Assembly: GCF_003044185.1 (NCBI RefSeq)
Contig: NZ_PYYB01000001.1
Coordinates: 1,550,001 to 1,614,000 of the forward strand
Direction: 5' to 3'
Length of the DNA stretch: 64,000 bases
DNA from: Paraconexibacter algicola
Lineage (GTDB): Bacteria; Actinomycetota; Thermoleophilia; Solirubrobacterales; Solirubrobacteraceae
The number at the start of each line of letters is the position of its first letter. Position 1 is the first letter of the stretch. The notes beneath the pieces are model-generated. The model saw only the letters and a list, made by a program, of their open reading frames with translations, was not told where the DNA came from and ran no database searches. Positions 58,196 to 64,000 of the stretch are shown in pieces. Both the position numbers and the translations under genes were made by a program.

Positions 58196-58222
58196 GGTGC
58201 CCGGGCGGTCGGCCCGGGCACC
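58196..58222 (-). terminator. Hairpin between FTR1 and enolase-like genes
   Basis: Perfect 11-bp stem GGTGCCCGGGC and GCCCGGGCACC with a GGTCG loop. It lies after the FTR1 stop (58233) and before the enolase-like start (58166), both minus strand, so it would end the FTR1 transcript. Confidence 0.6.
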
Positions 58223-58232
58223 GGTGCGCGGC

Positions 58233-59273
58233 TCAGGCCGTGGGGGCGACGGCGGCGCGCTGCGCGACCGCCTCGCCGCGGCGGCGGGGGCGCTTCACGC
58301 GCACGTACTCGGCGGCGTAGTAGGAGCCGATCACGAACACCGCGGCGAGCGCCTGGGCGGCGAGCGTCTCCCAGTAGGAGTAGACCTCGAACCACGAGCC
58401 CATCCACTCGGGCACCGTGAACGGCGTGGCGTGGCCGGGGATCCAGCCGAGGTCGATGAACGACAGCGCGGTGCCGCCGACCATGACCACGAGCACGACG
58501 CCGATCAGCACGCCGGTGCTGATGAGCATCTTCTTGTAGGGGAGGCTGCGCTGCAGGCGGAACGTGACGAGCCCGACGAGCGCCGTGGCCGCGAGGCCCA
58601 GCGCGACGCCCTCGAGCACGACGCCGCTGCCCGCGGTGAGCTTCAGGTTCTGCAGGAACAGCACGACCTCGAAGCCCTCGCGGTACACGCTCGTGAACCC
58701 GAGGGCGACGAGGCCGAAGGTCGCGGAGACGCCGACGCGTCCGAGCACCTTGCGGCGCTGGCGGTGGTGCTTGGCGATCCAACCGGTCCAGTACACCTTG
58801 TGCACGAACCAGTTGAGGACGAGCAGCAGGACGACGATCGCGATGAAGCCCGTGATCGCCTCCAGCCGCGCGCCGAGCGGGGACGCGGCGTCGAGCAGCG
58901 CGCCGACCGCGAACCACGTCGCGATCGCCGCGAGGAACGACACGCCGGCGCCGAGGACCACGGGTCGCCGCCGGGTGGCGTTGGCGCCCTGGAAGCTCGC
59001 GATGATCGCGGCGAAGATGAGGATCGCCTCGAGGCCCTCGCGGAAGACGATCATCGACGCGTTGAAGATCACGGTGCCGCGGCTCTGCGGGGTGCTGGCC
59101 TCGGTCGGGTCGACCGGGCCGGTGCTCGCGGTCGCCATGAGGTACACGGCGCCGCCGAGGACGAGGAGTCCGAGCGCCCAGACGAGCAGGCGGCGGCCGG
59201 ACCCGGCGCCCGCCTGCGGGCGGGCGGGGGTGGGGGTGTCGACGGTGCGGTCGCCGACGGTGTGACTGACCAT
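58233..59273 (-). CDS. FTR1-family high-affinity iron permease
   Basis: 346 residues. Seven or so membrane segments follow a 30-residue cytoplasmic or signal-like start (RRLLVWALGLLVLGGAVYL). Both REGxE iron-transport motifs are present: REGLE at 78-82 and REGFE at 198-202, in ASMIVFREGLEAILIFAAI and SVYREGFEVVLF. It belongs to the EfeU/FTR1 group that moves Fe(III) or Fe(II) across the cytoplasmic membrane. No EfeO, EfeB or multicopper oxidase gene is adjacent, so it is an orphan permease. A TTAGG/CCTAA inverted repeat overlaps the start codon and may be an iron-repressor site. Confidence 0.92.
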   Translation of the reverse strand: MVSHTVGDRTVDTPTPARPQAGAGSGRRLLVWALGLLVLGGAVYLMATASTGPVDPTEASTPQSRGTVIFNASMIVFREGLEAILIFAAIIASFQGANATRRRPVVLGAGVSFLAAIATWFAVGALLDAASPLGARLEAITGFIAIVVLLLVLNWFVHKVYWTGWIAKHHRQRRKVLGRVGVSATFGLVALGFTSVYREGFEVVLFLQNLKLTAGSGVVLEGVALGLAATALVGLVTFRLQRSLPYKKMLISTGVLIGVVLVVMVGGTALSFIDLGWIPGHATPFTVPEWMGSWFEVYSYWETLAAQALAAVFVIGSYYAAEYVRVKRPRRRGEAVAQRAAVAPTA

Positions 59274-59286
59274 TAGGGCATCCTAA
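59273..59286. promoter_or_regulatory. DtxR/IdeR-like half-site pair at the FTR1 start
   Basis: TTAGG (59273-59277) and CCTAA (59282-59286) separated by GCAT, overlapping the FTR1 start codon. DtxR/IdeR boxes are 19 bp with TTAGG and CCTAA arms; here the arms sit closer than in the usual box. Iron-dependent repression would suit the gene, but the spacing is a weakness. Confidence 0.45.
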
Positions 59287-59340
59287 CCCGAGTGGTCCGC
59301 CGGGCGGTCCCCGACCCCCGCACCGGGCACGTTGCCGCGC

Positions 59341-60252
59341 TCAGCGTCGCAGCTGCTCCACGTACGGCTGCGGCCAGCCGTGCTCGACGTGGGCGATCGC
59401 CGGCGCCCCGTCGATCGTGGCGTCCATCGCGTTCTCGTACAGCAGCAGGCCGCTGAACGGCAGCGCCACGCCCGCGCGGTAGGCGGCCGTGAAGACCGTC
59501 TCGCGTCCGGTCTCGTCGAGGATCGTCGCGGTCAGCGACCGGTGCACGAGCGCGTCGTCCAGCGACGACTCGACGCGCAGGTCGGTGATCACCGCGATCT
59601 CGCCGCCGCGGTTGACGTAGCCGAGCCGATGGCGCGCCCCCAGCGCGCTGGACTCCCAGGCGTGCAGCGACACCGACCCGTCCGGGGTCGCGGCGTTCAT
59701 CCACTTCCAGTGCTGGATGACCCCCCACTCGCGCGGGCCCCAGGAGTGGTCGCGGTGGCCGATCCCGTCGATCGCGATCTCGCGCCCGTCCACCCGCAGC
59801 GTCCCGGAGGTCCGCACCGACTGCTCGTAGCGGTCGGTCGCCGCCCACGCGGGGCAGCCGTCGGGGTTCTCGTGCCATGACACGGGGCGGTGCAGCCCCT
59901 CGACGGTGACGTCGAGCGTCACCGCGTCGCTGGAGAACGACAACGACGCGCGGCGCAGCGGCTCGGGGTGACGGATGTGCAGGCCCGCGATCTCGCAGTC
60001 GTCGAGGTCGTCGCCGACGAGGTCGACCCCGTCGACGATGTCGAACACCTGGGGCGCGCCGATGTCCTCGCCGCCGATCGCGACGAGCCGCCCGAACTGC
60101 CCGGTGGCCCCGGTCCGCCACGCGTAGACCATCGCGGCGATCCCCTCCGAGGGCAGCGGCAGCACGAAGAAGTACGACTCGCGCACGTGGGGTGCGGTGC
60201 CGATGTCGTGCAGCAGGTCGTCGGCGGCGGTGAAGCGCTCGATCGTGCTCAT
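59341..60252 (-). CDS. Conserved hypothetical protein with RDHSWG motif (DUF7064-like)
   Basis: 303 residues, beta-rich, no signal peptide. IAIDGIGHRDHSWGPREWG is the family's central motif, and the N-terminal ESYFFVLPLPSEGIAAMVYA strands plus C-terminal GVALPFSGLLLYENAMDATI complete the pattern seen in the longer protein at 45382-46449. Both look like CrtC-type lipocalin-like proteins, but sequence similarity outside the motif is weak by eye. Function unknown. ATG 60252 gives a start consistent with the strand order; another in-frame start exists at 60303. Confidence 0.65.
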   Translation of the reverse strand: MSTIERFTAADDLLHDIGTAPHVRESYFFVLPLPSEGIAAMVYAWRTGATGQFGRLVAIGGEDIGAPQVFDIVDGVDLVGDDLDDCEIAGLHIRHPEPLRRASLSFSSDAVTLDVTVEGLHRPVSWHENPDGCPAWAATDRYEQSVRTSGTLRVDGREIAIDGIGHRDHSWGPREWGVIQHWKWMNAATPDGSVSLHAWESSALGARHRLGYVNRGGEIAVITDLRVESSLDDALVHRSLTATILDETGRETVFTAAYRAGVALPFSGLLLYENAMDATIDGAPAIAHVEHGWPQPYVEQLRR

Positions 60253-60350
60253 GCCCCGAGCCTCTGCGATGCGGGCGCGCCCGCATACCGCCGCGGGCGA
60301 CAAGACCGGGGGACCGATGCCTCCGCGCGGGCTATGCTCGCCCGGAGGAG

Positions 60351-61637
60351 ATGGGTCGCGCCCAGGACACCGGCACGCTGACGCCCCCGGTCGCGCTCGA
60401 CGCGAGCGTCGATGCCGCGACGCGTGTCGCGCCCGAGGTCGCCGCGCGGATCGCGGAGCTCGCCACCGAGCTGCTCCAGCACGCCGACGCGATCGCCGAC
60501 GTCGTCAACCGCCGCGCGATCGCGACCGAGCCCGCGCTGGTGGATCCCGACGACCCGACGACCGCGGAGGCCACGCTGCACTCCACGCAGGCGAACGTCG
60601 GGGCGATCCTCGCGCTGCTCGCCTACGGCGTCCCGGGCCGGGCGACGATGCCGTCGGCCGGGGCGCTCGAGCTGTTCGAGCGGCTCGCCGACCACGAGGA
60701 CGGGCTGACCACGGTCCTGCGCGGCTACCGCATCGGCATCGCCGAGCTGTGGCAGGTCTGGGCGGCGCACGTCGCCGAGCACGTCCACGACGCCGCCGAG
60801 CAGCACGCGGTCCTCGCCGCGAGCACCGCGAACATGCTCCAGGCGGTGGACCGGATCTCGCAGGAGCTCGTGGACAGCTGGGCGGAGACCCGCCGGCGCC
60901 GCCGGCAGGGCCTCGACGTGTCGCCGGAGGAGCTGGTGCGCGCCGCGCTGTTCGACACCGCCGGGTCGGAGGACGCGCTCGCCCGGCTCGGGTACCCCCA
61001 GGAGGCGCTGCACCTCGCGTTCGCGCTGCCCCCGGAGCTGAGCGAGCCGGCGGTCCGCCAGCTCGTCAGCCGCCTGCGGGTCGTCGGGGACGCCGCCGCG
61101 GTCTCGGCCCGCTGGGACGTCGCCTGGGTCGTGTGGCTGGCGTTCCAGCGCCCGCCCGTCCCGTCAGCGCTCGACGCGGTCGTCGCGGCCGTGTCACTCG
61201 AGGAGCCGGTGGGCCTCGGGGAGCTCGCGCCCGGCATCGCCGGGTTTCGCGCGGGCTACCGGGAGGCGCTCGACGCGCGCCGGATCGCCGTGCTGCGCGG
61301 TGGCGGCGGCGTCACCCACCACCGGGACGTCGCGCTGCTCGCCGTGCTGTGCGCCGACACGGAGCGCGCGCGGGCGCTGGCGGTCAGCGAGCTCGGGCCG
61401 CTCGCCGCGACCGACGACGACACCATGGAGCGGCTGCGCGAGACGCTGACCGCCTACCTCGCGTGCGGCGAGAGCCACGTCGGAGCGGCGCAGCGGCTGT
61501 TCGTCCACCAGAAGACCGTCGCCTACCGCATCCGCCAGGCGGAGGCGCTCCTGGGCCGTCGCGTCGGCGACCGGCGCGTCGAGCTCGAGGCCGCCCTGCT
61601 CGTGCACCGGGCGTTGCTACCGTCCAGGGCGTCATGA
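60351..61637 (+). CDS. PucR-type helix-turn-helix transcriptional regulator
   Basis: 428 residues. Helical sensory N-terminal region (RIAELATELLQHADAIADVV, LTTVLRGYRIGIAELWQVWA), a middle region like the GGDEF-related CdaR domain, and a C-terminal PucR helix-turn-helix: LRETLTAYLACGESHVGAAQ and RLFVHQKTVAYRIRQAEALL. PucR/CdaR regulators respond to small metabolites and activate catabolic or stress genes. GGAGGAG directly before the ATG; TATGCT lies 12 bases upstream. The next small gene overlaps the stop. Confidence 0.85.
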   Translation: MGRAQDTGTLTPPVALDASVDAATRVAPEVAARIAELATELLQHADAIADVVNRRAIATEPALVDPDDPTTAEATLHSTQANVGAILALLAYGVPGRATMPSAGALELFERLADHEDGLTTVLRGYRIGIAELWQVWAAHVAEHVHDAAEQHAVLAASTANMLQAVDRISQELVDSWAETRRRRRQGLDVSPEELVRAALFDTAGSEDALARLGYPQEALHLAFALPPELSEPAVRQLVSRLRVVGDAAAVSARWDVAWVVWLAFQRPPVPSALDAVVAAVSLEEPVGLGELAPGIAGFRAGYREALDARRIAVLRGGGGVTHHRDVALLAVLCADTERARALAVSELGPLAATDDDTMERLRETLTAYLACGESHVGAAQRLFVHQKTVAYRIRQAEALLGRRVGDRRVELEAALLVHRALLPSRAS

Positions 61638-62032
61638 ACACCGCTCCGGGACGCAAGAGCAAGGAAGAGCGCGACGCGGAGCTCGCCCGCGAGGGCACGG
61701 CCCGTCAGCGGATGGCCGACCTCATGGCCAACATCGGCAGCGTCGGCCTGATCGGGGTCTGCGTCATCGGGTTCGTGATCCCGGCGATCCTGGGCCTCAC
61801 GATGATCAGCCGCCTCGGCAGCGCCGGCTGGTTCATGTACGCGATCGTCATCGGCACCTGGGGGCTCGTGTTCGGGCCGATCGTCGCGAGCGCCGTGACG
61901 ATGCGGCAGAACGGCAGCAAGCGCCATCGCGACGCCAAGCGCCAGCGCATCGAGGAGCAGCGCCGCAAGTTCGGGCTGCACGCGCGCGCCCACGACGGCG
62001 AGCACGAGCAGCCCGGCGGCCCCGTCGGCTGA
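61634..62032 (+). CDS. Small membrane protein, two transmembrane helices
   Basis: 132 residues. A charged N-terminal stretch (KSKEERDAELAREGTARQRM), two hydrophobic helices (GLIGVCVIGFVIPAILGLTM; WFMYAIVIGTWGLVFGPIVA) and a basic C-terminal tail (RHRDAKRQRIEEQRRKFGLH). ATGA overlap with the PucR gene implies coupled translation. I do not recognise the family; a role beside the regulator is only suggested by linkage. Confidence 0.7.
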   Translation: MNTAPGRKSKEERDAELAREGTARQRMADLMANIGSVGLIGVCVIGFVIPAILGLTMISRLGSAGWFMYAIVIGTWGLVFGPIVASAVTMRQNGSKRHRDAKRQRIEEQRRKFGLHARAHDGEHEQPGGPVG

Positions 62033-62042
62033 CCGCCGCGGA

Positions 62043-62061
62043 CCGGTCGCAAGGCGACCGG
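62043..62061. terminator. Bidirectional hairpin between convergent genes
   Basis: CCGGTCGC (62043-62050) and GCGACCGG (62054-62061) around AAG, with CCGCGG and CCGCGG outside. It lies between stops at 62032 (plus) and 62080 (minus) and can serve both. Confidence 0.6.
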
Positions 62062-62079
62062 CCCGCGGGTGCGTGACCG

Positions 62080-63186
62080 TCAGTCGAAGACGATGACCGG
62101 CTTGACGACCGAGCCGTTGTGCGCGGCCTCGAACGCCTCGTTGATCTCGCTGAACTTGTAGGTCTTGATCAGCTTGTCGAACGGGAACTCGCCGTCGGCG
62201 TAGTGCCGGGTCAGGGCGGGGATGAAGTCCTTCGGGTTGGCGTCGCCCTCGATGACGCCGCACAGCTCGCGGCCGAGCAGCAGGTGGCCCTGGTCGATCG
62301 TGATGTCGTGCTGCAGGCCCTGGAAGCCGACGGTGGCGATCCGGGCGGGGGAGCGGGTGACCTCGAGCGCCTGGCGGATCACCTCGTTGGTGCCGACCGC
62401 GTCGAGCGCGAAGTCGACGCCCGGGGCGGCGACGCCCATGATGTCCCAGACGAGGTCCTTGTGCTCCTTGGCGTTGAACGTGTGCGTCGCGCCGAGCGAG
62501 CGGGCGAGCGCGAGGCGCTCGTCGTTGATGTCGACGGCGATGATCTGCTCGCAGCCGGCGAGCTTCGCGCCCATGACGCCCGAGAGGCCGACGCCGCCCA
62601 TGCCGAAGATCGCGATGCTGTCGCCCTGCTGCGGGTTCAGCGCGTTCAGCACGGTGCCCGAGCCGGTCTGGATGCCGCAGCCCAGCGGGCCGAGCAGCTC
62701 CAGCGGCAGGTCCTTGTCGACCTTGATCGCGTTCGTCGCGAGCGCGATCGCGTAGGTCGAGAACGAGGACTGGCTGAAGAAGCAGCCGTGCACGTCCTCG
62801 TCGCCCTGGCTCATCGTGACGGTGCCGTCCATGCGCGTGCCGAAGTAGTTCAGCGGCGCGAACATCTCGCAGTAGGCGGGCCGGTCGCGCGAGCAGTACT
62901 TGCAGTCGCCGCAGTGGCCGAAGGTCAGGACGACGTGGTCGCCGGGGGCGAGGTCGGTGACGCCCTCGCCGACGGCCTCGACGATGCCGGAGCCCTCGTG
63001 GCCCAGGACGCTGGGCAGCGGCAGCGGGATCGTCCCGTCGATGCCCGTGGCGTCCGTGTGGCAGATGCCGGCGCCGACCATCTTGACGAGCACCTCGCCC
63101 TCGGCCGGGTCGGAGACCTGGACCTCCTCCAGCGTGAGCGGCTCGTTGACCTCGCGCAGGATGGCGGCGGTGGCGGTGGTGGGCAT
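62080..63186 (-). CDS. Zinc-dependent alcohol dehydrogenase (MDR, class III/aryl-alcohol type)
   Basis: 368 residues. Catalytic zinc ligands Cys42 (GAGICHTD) and His63-Glu64 (GHEGSG), structural zinc cluster Cys92, Cys95, Cys98 and Cys106 in HCGDCKYCSRDRPAYC, and the NAD motif FGMGGVGLSGVMGAKLAG. The loop with a partial NDMA-enzyme look (VLNALNPQQGDSIAIFG, HTFNAKEHKDLV) resembles NDMA- or mycothiol-type alcohol dehydrogenases of actinobacteria. It oxidises primary or aryl alcohols, or formaldehyde conjugates, with NAD. Convergent with the small membrane-protein gene. Confidence 0.92.
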   Translation of the reverse strand: MPTTATAAILREVNEPLTLEEVQVSDPAEGEVLVKMVGAGICHTDATGIDGTIPLPLPSVLGHEGSGIVEAVGEGVTDLAPGDHVVLTFGHCGDCKYCSRDRPAYCEMFAPLNYFGTRMDGTVTMSQGDEDVHGCFFSQSSFSTYAIALATNAIKVDKDLPLELLGPLGCGIQTGSGTVLNALNPQQGDSIAIFGMGGVGLSGVMGAKLAGCEQIIAVDINDERLALARSLGATHTFNAKEHKDLVWDIMGVAAPGVDFALDAVGTNEVIRQALEVTRSPARIATVGFQGLQHDITIDQGHLLLGRELCGVIEGDANPKDFIPALTRHYADGEFPFDKLIKTYKFSEINEAFEAAHNGSVVKPVIVFD

Positions 63187-63225
63187 GCGGCGGTACTCCT
63201 CCAGATTCGGGGTGACGGACCGAAC

Positions 63226-63999
63226 CTAGTTCGGCTCGTCGCCCGAGTCCTGCCCACGCAGGGAGACTGTGCCCTCCCGGGAGAGGGATGGGGACGTGCG
63301 GACCGCCGCGCCGACGACGATCACCGCGAGCGCCAGCAGCGCCACGAACGGCCCGAGCTTGCGGCTGACCTCGATCGTCAGGCCGGACAGCGCGTCGTCG
63401 GGCGGCGAGACGAGCCGGGCGGTCGTCGCCGCCATCGCGACGATCGCCGCGACCGCGACGGCCCGCGCGCCGAGCTCCCCGAGCGCGTCGGTGGCGAGCT
63501 GCGCCACGGCGGTGACGGCCACGACCGCAAGCAGCACGTCGAGCACCGACAGCCACTGCCAGCCGCTGGAGAGGTCCGCCACCTCGATCCCGGCCCGGTC
63601 CGCGCCGAACCACGGCAGGAACAGCGAGGCCATGAGCAGGGTGGCGCCGACGGTCGTCAGCACGCGGGGCAGCTCCGGCGGGATCTCCACCGGCTCGAGC
63701 TCCTCGATCCGCGCGGCGGCGGGAGCGGGGGCGTCGCGCCGCCGGTGGTCCTCCTCGCGCGCACGCGGGCGCGCGCGAGCGCGCGCACCCGCCAAGAACC
63801 CGCCGCGGGCACCGCGGGCCTCGTCCTCGACGGGCTCGCCCTCGGGCAGGGTGAGGCGCATCGTCGTCCCGGGCTCCGCGTGCAGCAGGTCGGGGTGGAC
63901 GACGATCCCCGCGCCCTCCAGGGCACGCAGGACGTCGCGGCGGTCCGCGGCGGTGGGGTCGTCGTGGCCCCAGGTGCGCAGGAGGCGCAGCACCTCGAC
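63226..63999 (-). CDS. Membrane protein, 5' end at or beyond the window edge
   Basis: About 256 residues visible from an open frame to the right edge; a GTG at 63993 (MLRLLRTWGHDDPT) is a possible start but lacks a clear ribosome binding site. The first 110 residues are soluble and Arg/Glu-rich with a short winged-helix-like start (DPTAADRRDVLRALEGAGIV); four hydrophobic segments follow (VLTTVGATLLMASLFLPWFG, LSVLDVLLAVVAVTAVAQLA, AVAVAAIVAMAATTARLV, GPFVALLALAVIVVGAAV). Function unknown. It could be a fragment of a larger gene continuing outside the window. Confidence 0.6.
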   Translation of the reverse strand, partial: VEVLRLLRTWGHDDPTAADRRDVLRALEGAGIVVHPDLLHAEPGTTMRLTLPEGEPVEDEARGARGGFLAGARARARPRAREEDHRRRDAPAPAAARIEELEPVEIPPELPRVLTTVGATLLMASLFLPWFGADRAGIEVADLSSGWQWLSVLDVLLAVVAVTAVAQLATDALGELGARAVAVAAIVAMAATTARLVSPPDDALSGLTIEVSRKLGPFVALLALAVIVVGAAVRTSPSLSREGTVSLRGQDSGDEPN

Positions 64000-64000
64000 C

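Noticed and set aside
1-64000. tRNA, rRNA, riboswitch or integrase/attachment sites.
   Set aside because: I looked for cloverleaf-like ends, CCA motifs, and integrase or transposase motifs and found none I could support by eye; a covariance-model scan was not possible.

Overview
This is a very GC-rich (roughly 70-75 %) stretch of chromosome from an actinobacterium. F420-type luciferase-like oxidoreductases, many fadE/fadD-type genes, P450s, TetR regulators, an ECF/DGPF pair and mostly leaderless promoters point to Actinomycetota. My guess is a soil Thermoleophilia/Solirubrobacterales type, but that rests on style and not on a marker gene. Genes are densely packed on both strands, and many start/stop codons overlap. 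No interval longer than 300 bases lacks a gene. I saw no tRNA, rRNA, CRISPR array, insertion sequence, integrase or phage gene.

Layout. 1-3.3 kb: tail of a wax ester synthase/DGAT gene, a P450, and a Ca2+/H+ antiporter. 3.4-8.5 kb, minus strand: ArsC-like protein, a rifampin phosphotransferase homologue preceded by a rifamycin-associated-element-like palindrome, a quinone-oxidoreductase-like MDR protein and an acyl-CoA dehydrogenase. 8.5-10.3 kb: DGPF protein plus ECF sigma factor, with a recognisable cognate promoter. 10.4-18.7 kb: molybdopterin oxidoreductase, secreted hydrolase, SnoaL-like protein, Tat-lipoprotein intradiol dioxygenase, two DJ-1/PfpI proteins, a membrane protein and a CrtA-like monooxygenase. 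18.9-29.4 kb: acetoacetyl-CoA synthetase, a PaaK-like ligase with its TetR, and a six-gene beta-oxidation operon. 29.4-41 kb: hydrolase, YtoQ, MarR, acyl-CoA ligases, MaoC protein, VapBC-type toxin-antitoxin pair, tandem GAF-LuxR regulators, enoyl-CoA hydratase and a secreted GDPD. 41-46.4 kb: TetR plus a P450-ALDH-SDR-hypothetical operon. 46.4-51.6 kb: TetR, luciferase-like enzyme, MaoC pair, a non-catalytic-type acyl-CoA dehydrogenase, and BadH- and BadI-like genes for alicyclic ring cleavage. 52-58 kb: HAD hydrolase, an unusual two-gene dikinase-like phosphotransferase, and an enolase-superfamily protein. 58-64 kb: FTR1 iron permease, hypothetical protein, PucR-type regulator, alcohol dehydrogenase and membrane proteins.

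How it fits together. The window is mainly a catabolic region: P450s and dehydrogenases oxidise a lipid, terpenoid or alicyclic substrate, CoA ligases activate it, and several acyl-CoA dehydrogenase/hydratase/SDR/thiolase sets degrade it. A shared palindrome with core AACGATCGTT sits at four promoters (8.48, 22.95, 47.04 and 49.96 kb) and links three acyl-CoA dehydrogenase promoters, the badHI-like genes and one TetR gene (46451-47002). A second TetR (22270-22872) appears to control itself and the distant CrtA-like gene through sites placed identically on the two -10 hexamers. The strongest candidate for an undescribed system is the pair at 53193-57088: an ATP-grasp plus phospho-His protein without the PEP/pyruvate barrel, next to a 773-residue protein with its own phospho-His-type domain and an unidentified acceptor region.
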